From NCBI GenBank assembly GCA_029560465.1, contig JAKQKX010000029.1, forward strand, positions 1 through 42,440: a DNA stretch of 42,440 bases, read 5' to 3'. A model generated the notes under the pieces. The model searched no databases, had not been told where the DNA came from, and saw only the letters and a list, made by a program, of their open reading frames with translations. Each line of letters starts with the position of its first letter. Position 1 is the stretch's first letter. Both the position numbers and the translations under genes were made by a program. The DNA comes from Candidatus Omnitrophota bacterium (GTDB taxonomy: Bacteria > Omnitrophota > Gorgyraeia > Zapsychrales > JANLHA01). Below are positions 33,023-41,065 of this stretch, one piece after another.

Positions 33023-34021
33023 ATGATGGAAATTGCGGTTATCGGGGCCGGGGCCATCGGGTCGGTCGTCGCCGGCCTTCTCACGAAAACCGGCGAGAAT
33101 GTCCTTCTCGTGGGGCGGCCGGCTCAGGTTAAGGCTATCCGGGACAAAGGGCTCGCCATCAAGACGTCCAATGGACAGGAGACTGTTCCTGTTCGGGTGG
33201 CTGAACGCCTGGATCGGGCCTATGACCTCGTTATTTTTACCGTAAAAAGCCAGGATTTGGAGCAGGCCTATCAGGATAATATGGCTTACCTGGAGCATGG
33301 GCGCGTTTTAACGACCCAGAATGGCGTCCAGGGAGACAATCTTTTAAGCACGCACTTTGAGCCGGGAAATATGTACAGCAGTATTGTGATGTTCGGGGCC
33401 ACGTATATGCAGTCCGGCCAAGTCGTTTTAAATTTTCCAGGAGACTGGATCCTGGGGAAGCCTTACACCCCGCTGGATAACGTGATTGAAGACATAGCCG
33501 GGATCCTGAGGAAAGCTTTTCCGGTGACGGTGACCCCGTTCATCCTGGGGATGAAATGGCTGAAGCTTTTTATTAATTTTAATAATAGCATCCCCGCGTG
33601 CCTGAACCGCTCGATGCAGGAAACGTTCGCTGACCTTGATTTTTGCCGGCTGAGCATTTTGCTCTTGAACGAGGGCTTGCAGGTTGTCCGGTCGGCGGGA
33701 ATAGAGATGGTGTCGCTGCCGAGTTTCCCGGTGGAAAGGATATTGGGGATCGCCGGGATGCCGATAGAAACGGCCGCCGGCATTATGCAGAAGACGTTAA
33801 CCGGCTTAAGCCGGGAGCCTTTATACGGGTCGATTTTACAAAGCATCAAAAGGGGGAAGCCCAGTGAAATAGATTTTATTAACGGGGAAGTAGACCTCTT
33901 GGCTGCCAGTCTTCGGATGAACGCCCCTTTAAACCGGAAAATCGTGGCGTTGGTGCACCGGGTTGAAAACACCGGAGTATTCTTTTCCCCAGCGCAGCTT
34001 AAGGCGGAATTTGGATTGTAA
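33023..34021 (+). CDS. Ketopantoate reductase-like protein (ApbA/PanE family)
   Basis: The 332-aa NAD(P)-dependent reductase starts with the Rossmann 'AVIGAGAIGSVVAGLL' (~5-20), then 'DLVIFTVKSQDLEQAY' (~68-83), 'TTQNGVQGDNLL' (~94-105) and the family's catalytic Lys/Asn region 'GMKWLKLFINFNNSIPACL' (~174-192). True PanE makes pantoate for CoA; here the setting suggests a tailoring reductase acting on a polyketide keto group. If it is a real PanE it could instead support phosphopantetheine supply for the ACP. Two tandem Met codons start the gene. The 147-bp gap after it contains no supported gene. Confidence 0.82.
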   Translation: MMEIAVIGAGAIGSVVAGLLTKTGENVLLVGRPAQVKAIRDKGLAIKTSNGQETVPVRVAERLDRAYDLVIFTVKSQDLEQAYQDNMAYLEHGRVLTTQNGVQGDNLLSTHFEPGNMYSSIVMFGATYMQSGQVVLNFPGDWILGKPYTPLDNVIEDIAGILRKAFPVTVTPFILGMKWLKLFINFNNSIPACLNRSMQETFADLDFCRLSILLLNEGLQVVRSAGIEMVSLPSFPVERILGIAGMPIETAAGIMQKTLTGLSREPLYGSILQSIKRGKPSEIDFINGEVDLLAASLRMNAPLNRKIVALVHRVENTGVFFSPAQLKAEFGL

Positions 34022-34168
34022 CCGGGTGTTCCGTCATGATGCCCCGGGGTCGTTGGGGGATGTGGGGAAAGAAGCGCTTGTCCCTCGGACGCCGGGCGGG
34101 AGCGTAACAATTAATCGTGGTCATCGCCAAGGGAAAGCCCTCGGGATTGACCTGGAAAGAGGAAAAAC

Positions 34169-35428
34169 ATGTCCAGACGTGTTGTCGTGACGGGGGTCGG
34201 GGTGATTGCCCCCAATGGTATCGGTAATGAAGAATGTTTCAATGCGATGGTCAACGGCGTTTCCGGCGTCCAGCGGGTTACTGAATTTGACGTGTCGCAA
34301 TTTAATACAAAGATCGCCGCTCAGGTCCGCCGCTTTGATCCCATTGCCTTGGGGTTGACCCGGCAGGAGGCGATCCGCATGGACCGGTATGTCCAGTTCG
34401 CGGTCGTCGCCGCCCGTATGGCCTGGGAAGATGCCGGCCTGGATTCGGCGCGGCTCGACAAGGAACGCATGGGCGTATCCCTGGCCAACGCGATTTGCGG
34501 GACCAAATATATGGAAGAGGAATTCGCCCTTGTGACGGACAGCGGGAAGAACCCGATTGACCCGTCTCTGGTCCGCCAGGATTTATACGATGCGGCGATG
34601 TTCAACACCCCGTCCAGTGAAATCACGGCCCGCTATGGTCTTAAGGGCATCTGCAATACGATCTCAACCGGATGCACGGCGGGGACCGATTCGGTCGGAT
34701 TCTCTTATGAGGCGATTCAGGCCGGAGAGGCGGACCTCATGGTCACGGGAGCCAGTGAGGCGCCGATCACGCCGATCACGCTGGGGGCTTTCGATTGCGT
34801 CAATGTGTTGTCTGCCAGCAACGAGGAGCCGGAAAAAGCCTCCCGTCCTTTTGATAGTAAACGCAACGGCTTTGTCATTTCGGAAGGGGCGGGCCTGCTG
34901 GTCGTTGAGGAGCTTGGGCATGCTTTAAAACGCGGGGCGCGGATTTACTGTGAGATTATCGGGTACGGGACGACGAACAATGCTTACCACATGACGGATC
35001 TTCCTCCAGAAGGTGATGCCATGGCCGACAGCATCGTGCTGGCCCTCAAGAGTGCGGGCGTCAGGCCGGATGAGATCGATTATATCAACGCCCACGGGTC
35101 GTCGACCCGCCAGAATGATGTGTTTGAAACCAATGCGTACAAGATGGCCCTGGGGGAGGCTGTTTACCGCATCCCCATCAGTTCTTTGAAATCCATGATC
35201 GGTCATCCCCTGGCCGGGGCGAACGGCGTGGAACTGGCGCTCGGCGCCATGATGTTCGAACGGAATATCCTCCCGCCGACGATCAATCAGGAGTTCCCGG
35301 ACCCCGAATGCGATCTGGATTATATCCCCAACAAGGCTCGGGAGAAAAAAGTCAATATCATGCTCAAAACAAGCAGCGGTTTTTCCGGGATCCATTCATC
35401 AATGGTCTTAAAAAGATTTCATTCCTAA
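34169..35428 (+). CDS. Type II polyketide ketosynthase alpha (KS-alpha)
   Basis: This 419-aa beta-ketoacyl synthase performs decarboxylative condensation of malonyl-ACP. The catalytic set is complete: Cys169 in 'ISTGCTAGTDSVGF', His309 in 'INAHGSSTRQND', Lys341 and His346 in 'LKSMIGHPLAGANG'. The 'GCTAGTDSVG' and 'AHGS.T.QND..ET' wording is closer to KS-alpha of aromatic type II systems ('GCTSGLD..G') than to FabF. AGAGGA precedes the ATG. A second ketosynthase with lost catalytic residues follows, then an ACP, the minimal PKS order KS-CLF-ACP. An ordinary FabF or an aryl-polyene KS is the alternative, less likely given the CLF and TcmN-like cyclase nearby. Confidence 0.88.
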   Translation: MSRRVVVTGVGVIAPNGIGNEECFNAMVNGVSGVQRVTEFDVSQFNTKIAAQVRRFDPIALGLTRQEAIRMDRYVQFAVVAARMAWEDAGLDSARLDKERMGVSLANAICGTKYMEEEFALVTDSGKNPIDPSLVRQDLYDAAMFNTPSSEITARYGLKGICNTISTGCTAGTDSVGFSYEAIQAGEADLMVTGASEAPITPITLGAFDCVNVLSASNEEPEKASRPFDSKRNGFVISEGAGLLVVEELGHALKRGARIYCEIIGYGTTNNAYHMTDLPPEGDAMADSIVLALKSAGVRPDEIDYINAHGSSTRQNDVFETNAYKMALGEAVYRIPISSLKSMIGHPLAGANGVELALGAMMFERNILPPTINQEFPDPECDLDYIPNKAREKKVNIMLKTSSGFSGIHSSMVLKRFHS

Positions 35429-35440
35429 AGGGGGAAAAGA

Positions 35441-35518
35441 ATGATTGTGGCGATGGGGTTTGAAGAGGGAGGTGCTGGCGTGCTCGCCGCGAGTTTGTTC
35501 TTAAGTGCGTATTTGTGA
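35441..35518 (+). CDS. Possible 25-codon ORF between KS-alpha and CLF
   Basis: An ATG preceded by AAGGGGGAAAAGA opens 25 codons (MIVAMGFEEGGAGV, then a hydrophobic LAASLFLSAYL end) in the 138-bp gap between the ketosynthase genes. Actinobacterial KS and CLF genes usually overlap, so this gap is unusual. The ORF may be a translated spacer peptide or chance. Confidence 0.3.
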   Translation: MIVAMGFEEGGAGVLAASLFLSAYL

Positions 35519-35566
35519 TCAAAATAAAAATAAGAAGCAGACACTTTATAGAGACAAGGATTTCAT

Positions 35567-36808
35567 ATGCAAAGAATTGCCATAACTGGAATGGGAATTG
35601 TCAGCCCGAGCGGCCTTGATAAGAGGAAGTTCTGGGCTAACATCAAGAGCGGGCGTTCTGAGGTTAAAATCATTGACCGGTTTGACGCGTCAAGATACCC
35701 GTCGCATGTCGCCGGACAGGTCCGTGAATTAGATGCCTACAGCAAAGTCTCCTCAAGGCTGTTAAAGAAGATTGACCTGTTCGCCCACATGGCCCTGGTG
35801 GCCTCCGAACTGGCGATTGAGGACGCCTGTATTGACATGAAAAGTGAGAACCTGAAACGTGCTGGTATTTTTATGGGCAACGCGATCGGCGGCTGGTTAT
35901 ACGCGGAAACTGAATTGCGCGACCTGTATATCGAAGGGCGGGAGGGGGTCAGTCCGTTCATGGCCTCCGCTTGGTTCCCGGCCGCCCCGCAAGGGCAGAT
36001 TTCAATTCATTACGGGATTAAAGGCTACAGTAAGACTATCGTCGCGGACCGGGCCAGTTCGCTGATGGCCATCGCCTATGGCGCCAAGAATCTCACGCGT
36101 GGCCATAATGACTTTGTCCTCGCCGGGGGGATGGAAGCCCCGGTGACGCCGTATGCGCTTTTGTGCTGCAACACATCAGGGATGCTGACGCGGAATAATG
36201 CGCAGGCCAGGACCGCCTACAGGCCGTTCGACAGAAACCGTGACGGGTATGCCATCGCGGAGGGGGCGGGGTGCCTTATCCTCGAGCCGCCGGCCCGGGC
36301 TAGGAAGCGCCAAGCCCAAGTTTCGGGCTATATCGCGGGTTTCGGGACCACGACAGACGGGGTTGACCGGATTCATCCCGCGGACGACGGGGTTCAGTTG
36401 GCGCGGGCGATTCGTCTGGCGTTGGATGACGCCGGATGCGGCCCGGAGGCCATTGATTATATTTGCGCGGACGGCTCTGCCACGGACCTGGGGGACCGCA
36501 CGGAAACCATGGCGATCAAACAGGTTTTCGGGGCCCACGCGTATAAGATCCCGGTGACGGCCCCGAAATCGGTTTTCGGCAATATGCTGGGCGCCTCGGG
36601 CGCTTTGGATGTCATAACGGTGCTGTTGGCGATGGAGCATAACATCATTCCTCCCACGATTAATTACCAGACTCCGGACCCGGAATGTGACCTGGACTAT
36701 TGCCCGAATGAAAGTCAAAACCAAGAAATTAACAGGGCGCTGGTCGTTAATCGAGGCCGGGGTGGTATCAATGCCGCGTTGGTTTTGGAAAAAAACTTTA
36801 TAATGTAA
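35567..36808 (+). CDS. Chain length factor (KS-beta), catalytically inactive ketosynthase
   Basis: This 413-aa thiolase-fold protein is homologous to the preceding KS-alpha over its whole length. Aligned with it, the nucleophile Cys position is Arg162 ('IVADRASSLM'), the first His is Asp302 ('ICADGSATDL'), the second His is Asn339 ('KSVFGNMLGASG'), while the Lys (334) is kept. Chain length factors of aromatic type II systems likewise lack the Cys and His residues and dimerise with KS-alpha to set chain length; they usually have Gln at the Cys site, so Arg here is unusual. The frame is intact and the ACP follows 12 bp later, so this is not a decayed gene. Confidence 0.87.
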   Translation: MQRIAITGMGIVSPSGLDKRKFWANIKSGRSEVKIIDRFDASRYPSHVAGQVRELDAYSKVSSRLLKKIDLFAHMALVASELAIEDACIDMKSENLKRAGIFMGNAIGGWLYAETELRDLYIEGREGVSPFMASAWFPAAPQGQISIHYGIKGYSKTIVADRASSLMAIAYGAKNLTRGHNDFVLAGGMEAPVTPYALLCCNTSGMLTRNNAQARTAYRPFDRNRDGYAIAEGAGCLILEPPARARKRQAQVSGYIAGFGTTTDGVDRIHPADDGVQLARAIRLALDDAGCGPEAIDYICADGSATDLGDRTETMAIKQVFGAHAYKIPVTAPKSVFGNMLGASGALDVITVLLAMEHNIIPPTINYQTPDPECDLDYCPNESQNQEINRALVVNRGRGGINAALVLEKNFIM

Positions 36809-36820
36809 GGAGGATTTGCC

Positions 36821-37057
36821 GTGGATGTGGAAGCGAAAATCAAGAAAATTTTTCAACGTGTCTTAGACGTGGCCCCGGATGACATTAAGCCGGATGAATC
36901 CCTCGTGTCGTCCCTGGGGGTGGACTCCACGGAGCTGGTGGAAATAACCGTCGGGATCAAAAAGGAGCTCAACGCCCTTTTAACGGACGGGGAGTTGAAG
37001 AAGACCCACACTTTTAACGAAATTGTGGAAATTGTTAAGTCCAAAGTTTCGCCGTAG
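36821..37057 (+). CDS. Acyl carrier protein of the polyketide synthase
   Basis: The 78-aa acidic helical protein has the phosphopantetheine attachment motif 'LGVDSTELVEI', with Ser at about residue 37. The helix I region 'IKKIFQRVLDVAPDDIKPDESLV' and a C-terminal helix 'TFNEIVEIVKSKV' complete the fold. The start is GTG at 36821, set by AAGGAGG at 36808-36814. After the modification the Ser carries the growing chain for KS-CLF. It lies 12 bp after the CLF. It is distinct from fatty-acid AcpP, which has 'DSLDTVEL'; here it reads D-S-T. Confidence 0.92.
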   Translation: MDVEAKIKKIFQRVLDVAPDDIKPDESLVSSLGVDSTELVEITVGIKKELNALLTDGELKKTHTFNEIVEIVKSKVSP

Positions 37058-37120
37058 AAATTCTTTTGAATTTCGGGCGCGGGGCATCGTTTCGCGAGAT
37101 GCCGGTTGAAAGGGAGAGGT

Positions 37121-37921
37121 ATGATTATTGATTTGAGTTTGCCGATCGATGACACATTGCAGGAAACCCATGCCGCAACCATCGAGCGCATCAGCCATGC
37201 GGACGGCGTGGATCATTTTAATTGGGTGGTGATGAAAAACCGGCCTGGAGGGGAGAAAGAATACTCGGCCGGAAAGCGCGTTGTTTCCGCCGCGGAAGTC
37301 CCTGACGGGGAAATGTTGTCCCTGGAGATTGTCCATGCTTCCGTTCATATGGGCTCGCACGTGGATGCCCCGTTTCATTACGGGAGCCGCTGTCAAGGCC
37401 GGCCTGCCCGCATGATTGAAGATGTCCCGTTGGAATGGTGTTTCGGGGACGGGGTGATTTTGGATTTCACGCATTTTCATTATCCGGATGTCATCCGGAA
37501 GCCCGATGTCGAGGACGCGCTGAGGAAAATCCCTTATACGTTGAAGCCCATGGACATTGTCCTTATATACACCGGCGGAGATGCGATGTTGGGGACGCCT
37601 GATTATGTGAATAAATACGTCGGCATGATGCCTGATGCCGTTGAGTTTATTTTAGACCAGGGCGTTAAGATGCTGGGTATCGACACGATCGGCCTGGACC
37701 GGCCTTGTTTTGAAATGTTCCGGGAATTTTTAAGCACGAAAGACAAGTCGAAAATCTGGCCGTCGCATTTTCTCGGCCGCCGGAGAGAATTTTGCCATAT
37801 GGAACGGCTTGGAAATCTGGGCGCTGTCCCGCACGCCGTCGGCTTTAAGGTGGCATGCTTTCCGGTGCGGATTAAAAATGCCGGGGCTGGATGGGCGAGG
37901 GTTGTGGCTATCCTTGATTAA
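37121..37921 (+). CDS. Cyclase family protein (PF04199, kynurenine formamidase-like fold)
   Basis: The 266-aa protein carries the metal-binding signature 'ASVHMGSHVDAPFHY' (H-x-G-[ST]-H-x-D-x-P-x-H) typical of the cyclase/arylformamidase family, followed by 'DIVLIYTG' and 'VKMLGIDTIGLDRP'. Family members hydrolyse N-formylkynurenine or act as polyketide cyclases and lactone-type hydrolases. ATG 37121 has AAAGGGAGAGG upstream; an in-frame upstream GTG at 37106 is not better placed. In the polyketide setting it could catalyse a ring closure or release the finished chain by hydrolysis. The metal is probably zinc or manganese. Confidence 0.83.
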   Translation: MIIDLSLPIDDTLQETHAATIERISHADGVDHFNWVVMKNRPGGEKEYSAGKRVVSAAEVPDGEMLSLEIVHASVHMGSHVDAPFHYGSRCQGRPARMIEDVPLEWCFGDGVILDFTHFHYPDVIRKPDVEDALRKIPYTLKPMDIVLIYTGGDAMLGTPDYVNKYVGMMPDAVEFILDQGVKMLGIDTIGLDRPCFEMFREFLSTKDKSKIWPSHFLGRRREFCHMERLGNLGAVPHAVGFKVACFPVRIKNAGAGWARVVAILD

Positions 37922-37929
37922 AATTAAGA

Positions 37930-37952
37930 CCCCGGGTTTTTTAGCCCCGGGG
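37930..37952 (+). other. GC-rich hairpin with U-rich loop between cyclase genes
   Basis: CCCCGGG (37930-37936) can pair with CCCGGGG (37946-37952) across a 9-nt loop TTTTTTAGC. There is no T-tract after the stem, so a classical terminator is unlikely; a processing or stability element between the cyclase and aromatase messages is possible. Confidence 0.4.
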
Positions 37953-37985
37953 AGGGGGCAGGAATAAACTGAAGGAGGGAACACG

Positions 37986-38447
37986 ATGGGACATACAAGG
38001 AATTCTATTTTTATTAATGCTCCGTACGGAGTGGTTTTTGATATTTCCAACCATATCGAGAGGTGGACGGAACTTTTCGGCGATGAATATGTGAAGGCCG
38101 AGACACTGGAAAGAAACGGTCACGAGATTACCTTTCGCCTTACGGATGATGAAAATAAATCCTGGGTTTCCAAGCGCTGGCTCCATAAAGAACAGTATTA
38201 CGCGTTTGCCTCCCGCCATGACCCGCTGTTCCCCTTTAAATACATGAAAATTATATGGTTGTATCATGTGACACCAGAGGGGACCCTGATGACCTGGATT
38301 CAGGATTTTGAAATGGATCCTAAATTTACCGCATATACTGAAGAGCAGATTGAGGGGTTTATTAACGAACATTCCCGCCAGAATATGAAAATTTTTAAAG
38401 AAGTTATTGAAAAAGAAGCCCGGGAAGTGGCCTCACATCACGCATAA
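37986..38447 (+). CDS. Aromatase/cyclase, TcmN N-terminal type (SRPBCC)
   Basis: This 153-aa protein strongly resembles the mono-domain aromatase/cyclases of aromatic type II polyketide systems such as the TcmN N-terminal domain and WhiE/ZhuI types. It has 'NSIFINAPYGVVFDISNHIERWTELF', 'AETLERNGHEITFRL', 'SWVSKRW', 'YMKIIWLYHVTPEGTLMTWIQDFEM' and 'INEHSRQNMKIFKEVIE'. These proteins hold the poly-beta-ketone on the ACP in a deep pocket and direct first-ring closure and aromatisation. AAGGAGGG precedes the ATG by the correct distance. It is the single best indicator that the KS/CLF pair makes an aromatic product rather than a fatty acid. Confidence 0.9.
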   Translation: MGHTRNSIFINAPYGVVFDISNHIERWTELFGDEYVKAETLERNGHEITFRLTDDENKSWVSKRWLHKEQYYAFASRHDPLFPFKYMKIIWLYHVTPEGTLMTWIQDFEMDPKFTAYTEEQIEGFINEHSRQNMKIFKEVIEKEAREVASHHA

Positions 38448-38485
38448 GCAAAAAACAGGAAAAAATTCTTACATTTTTTATGGTT

Positions 38486-38521
38486 TTTTGATACTAATAT
38501 TATTATGGTATAATAATATTA
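38486..38521 (+). promoter_or_regulatory. Promoter with long palindrome upstream of the exporter
   Basis: TTTTGA (38486-38491), 17-bp spacer and perfect TATAAT (38509-38514); a TTGATA at 38488-38493 gives a 15-bp spacing. Over the -10 box lies a perfect inverted repeat, TAATATTATTAT (38495-38506) and ATAATAATATTA (38510-38521), 12-bp arms with a 3-bp centre. The overlap with the -10 fits a repressor operator for the MFS gene, such as one lifted when the product accumulates. The whole 38448-38556 region is strongly AT-rich. Confidence 0.6.
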
Positions 38522-38556
38522 ATATAAAAAATCTTATATTTTTTTTATACTTTCTT

Positions 38557-39720
38557 ATGCGTGAATTATTCGGTAAAAAAGTCGTTAATGAAGAAATTGT
38601 AATTTACTTTTTGCTGTGTTGCGGATGTTTTACAATATCATTTAATGTCGCAGCGATCGTGGCCGCTGTTCCGGCTATTAGTGCGGATTTGAGGGTTTCC
38701 GACATTCTTGTTTCGGATATTATTCCCTATTATATGATTCCGTATGGCTTCGGGGCGTTATTATACGCCCCGTTAACACAATGCCGGTCGTATAAATATA
38801 TTTCGGGCGTGTCCTTGTTGTTATACGCTTTGGCGTGTTTTTACTGCGCGTCTGTTTCGGCCTTGCCCCAATTGTTGGCGGGCCGGCTGGTCATGGGGGT
38901 CGCTGGCGCAAGCGTGATTCCTTTAGGGCTGATGATCATCGGCCAGCTTTTTGACAAGAATGTCCGTGGACGCTTGGTGGGGTTGTTTTTCAGCTGCAGC
39001 TTCCTGGCCTCCATCGCGGGGCTTATTTTGAGCGGGACGGTGAATTGGCGTTGGCTTTTTTTTGTCCCGGCTTTGATCGGGGCCGTGACAGCCGCGTTTG
39101 TTTTATTCCTGCCCTTGAAATCTTTTAGCCATGTCCGTGGGGGGGGCAGGATCAAGTATGGGAACGCGCTCAAGCAGCACCATATCCAAAAAGTGTTCTT
39201 TTTTATTATGGTCATCAGTTTCTTGTACCATGCCGTGCACACGTGGTTTGGCGTGTATTTGGCGCGTCGCTACCACCTGAACCAGATGGCCATCAGCTCT
39301 TTGTTATTAATTCCCCTGCTGACCGGGGCGGTGGGGCAGGTGGCAGGGGGATACCTGTCTGATAAAAAAGACCGGGCGACCGCCTGCGCGGTCGGGCTGT
39401 TGATTTTGTCTTGTTCAACGCTTTTATTGTCTGGGCGATATCCTCTGTGGGGGGTGGGGTTGGTCTTAGGGGGTGTTGCTTTCGGCTGGACCATAGGGCA
39501 TAATGGGATGTCAACGGTCTTGACGGATTTCCCGGAGGCATACCGCTCGGAGATCGCGAGCTTGAACTCGTCTTTACGTTTTATTAGTGGCGGAGTCGGG
39601 TTTAAAATCAGCAGAATTTTTATTGAGCGCGGGATGAGCTTTGAAATGAATTTCCTGATAATGGGGCTAGGTATGCTGGTTTCCGGGCTGTTTTTAAGAA
39701 CCCTTGTCCTGGATGAATGA
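38557..39720 (+). CDS. MFS transporter (probable product exporter)
   Basis: The 387-aa major facilitator has about 12 predicted membrane helices. The conserved loop 'GRLVMGVAGASVIPLGLMIIGQLFDKNVRGRLVGLFF' corresponds to motif B/A-like drug:H+ antiporter signatures, and 'SDKKDRAT' in the second half matches motif A. I start at ATG 38557, after a TATACT at 38546-38551, because the upstream frame (to 38407) overlaps the aromatase gene and encodes a poor leader. There is no Shine-Dalgarno. Its place in the polyketide locus and its own promoter suggest export of the product or self-resistance, though substrate cannot be read from sequence. Confidence 0.87.
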   Translation: MRELFGKKVVNEEIVIYFLLCCGCFTISFNVAAIVAAVPAISADLRVSDILVSDIIPYYMIPYGFGALLYAPLTQCRSYKYISGVSLLLYALACFYCASVSALPQLLAGRLVMGVAGASVIPLGLMIIGQLFDKNVRGRLVGLFFSCSFLASIAGLILSGTVNWRWLFFVPALIGAVTAAFVLFLPLKSFSHVRGGGRIKYGNALKQHHIQKVFFFIMVISFLYHAVHTWFGVYLARRYHLNQMAISSLLLIPLLTGAVGQVAGGYLSDKKDRATACAVGLLILSCSTLLLSGRYPLWGVGLVLGGVAFGWTIGHNGMSTVLTDFPEAYRSEIASLNSSLRFISGGVGFKISRIFIERGMSFEMNFLIMGLGMLVSGLFLRTLVLDE

Positions 39721-39804
39721 GGCGGGCGGTTCCCGTGGCCCGAACTTGGGTGAAAATAATGAAATGTGTTTTAGTGTCCTGTTGTTTTACAGAAAGGGAA
39801 GAAA

Positions 39805-40575
39805 ATGAATTTGAAGGGTAAAAACGCCGTTATTACCGGTGCCAGCAAAGGCATTGGGAAAGCGATTGCTTTAAAGCTGGCTGAGCAGGGGGTTAATGTC
39901 ATGCTGGCCGCCAGAACCCGGGAGACTTTGGCGGAGGCCACCGCCGAAATCCAGGGAAAAACTAAAGTGAAAGTCTTCGGTGTCCCCACGGATGTCAGCC
40001 AGCTTGGCGATTTGCAGAATCTTGTGAACAAAGCATTTGAAGAATTTAAAACTATAGATATCCTGATCAATAACGCTGGCGTCTCCAGCCAATACCCGTT
40101 CGATAAGCAGCCGTTGGAGGACATTGAACGCTTAGCCCACACGAATTATCTCGGCTATGTGCGCTTAATCCGCCTGGTGATCCCGCATATGATTGAGCGG
40201 AAACAGGGGGCTATTATTAACATGGTGAGTGGGTCGACGCTGTGTGACCCGTTGCCCAAAAATTTTCTCACCTACAGTTCTTTAAAAGTCGGCCTGCGGG
40301 CTTTTTTGAAAGGCCTTTTCTGGGAAATGAGGGATCATGGCATTAAGGTGACGTCAATTTTGCCGGGGGTGGTCGATACGGAACTGACCGGTAAATTGCA
40401 GGATATCGCTGTCCAACAAAAAGCCCGGCTCATGTCTGCCGAGACCGTTGTGGATATGGTGATGTTCGCGCTATCGGTTCCTCAGAATGCGTGCCCTGTG
40501 GAGTTGGCCGTGATCAACCAGCAGACGCCATGGACCAAACCGGTGATTGATTATGTCCAGGAACAGGCCCAATAA
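39805..40575 (+). CDS. Short-chain dehydrogenase/reductase, possible polyketide ketoreductase
   Basis: The 256-aa classical SDR has cofactor motif 'TGASKGIG' (~11-18), 'NNAG' (~89-92) and the catalytic Ser ('VSGST') plus 'YSSLK' (Tyr-x-x-x-Lys, ~155-159). The NADP(H) preference is suggested by 'AARTRE' after beta-2. In type II systems an enzyme of this family reduces one keto group (often C-9) before cyclisation, so this is a good ketoreductase candidate. AAAGGGAAG precedes the ATG. It is separated by 84 bp from the exporter gene. Confidence 0.9.
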   Translation: MNLKGKNAVITGASKGIGKAIALKLAEQGVNVMLAARTRETLAEATAEIQGKTKVKVFGVPTDVSQLGDLQNLVNKAFEEFKTIDILINNAGVSSQYPFDKQPLEDIERLAHTNYLGYVRLIRLVIPHMIERKQGAIINMVSGSTLCDPLPKNFLTYSSLKVGLRAFLKGLFWEMRDHGIKVTSILPGVVDTELTGKLQDIAVQQKARLMSAETVVDMVMFALSVPQNACPVELAVINQQTPWTKPVIDYVQEQAQ

Positions 40576-40652
40576 AAGGAATGAGCATGGCGGCAATGTG
40601 AGTAGGGCGCTTCATGATGGACGTGGGAAGAGGAGGAAGGGGGGTGACATGA

Positions 40653-40886
40653 GTGGATAAAACCGTTTTTACTTTCAAAAAGAACAAGTTCCAGGAAGTC
40701 AGGGTCGGGATTCGGGAGTATAAAGGCAATGACTTGGTTGACATCCGGACTTGGACGATGACCCAGGGGTCCGAAGAAATGGTCCCGACGGCAAAAGGAG
40801 TTTCTATCAACATTAATTTGCTCCCGGACTTAAGAAAAGCCCTTGAAGTCGTCGAGCAGGAGTTAAAACAGAACGCCATGATGTGA
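40653..40886 (+). CDS. PC4/p15-like single-stranded DNA-binding protein
   Basis: This 77-aa protein shows the PC4 (SUB1) pattern 'EVRVGIREYKGNDLVDIRTW' followed by 'MVPTAKGVSININLLPDLRKALEVVEQEL', with the 'pT.KGi.l' turn. In eukaryotes PC4 is a transcription coactivator; bacterial members are small single-stranded DNA-binding proteins of poorly known role. The start is GTG at 40653. Its place among biosynthesis genes suggests it could regulate them, but it may be a bystander. Confidence 0.8.
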   Translation: MDKTVFTFKKNKFQEVRVGIREYKGNDLVDIRTWTMTQGSEEMVPTAKGVSININLLPDLRKALEVVEQELKQNAMM

Positions 40887-41065
40887 TTCCCCTCCGGGAT
40901 GATGTCGGGTCGGGGTTGATGAGGCAGATGACGGGTGGCGCCATGCCTTGGTGGAATGGCAAAGGCCGTGTTTTATTCCACCGGAGCGTCCATGCCGTTT
41001 TTGATTTTTTGTAATCCCCCGGGAAGAGGGGTTGCGCACGTTGAAAACTTTTGAAAGGTGTTGGT

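Noticed and set aside
34036-34107. 23-codon basic ORF between the PanE-like and KS-alpha genes
   Set aside because: No ribosome site and only Arg/Gly-rich sequence; likely chance.
35567-36808. Second ketosynthase as a pseudogene or a second FabF
   Set aside because: The frame and length are intact and all Cys/His sites are specifically replaced, as in chain length factors, with the ACP 12 bp downstream.
38407-38556. Upstream extension of the MFS transporter
   Set aside because: It overlaps the aromatase gene and runs through the AT-rich promoter/palindrome region; the protein from 38557 starts like a normal MFS.
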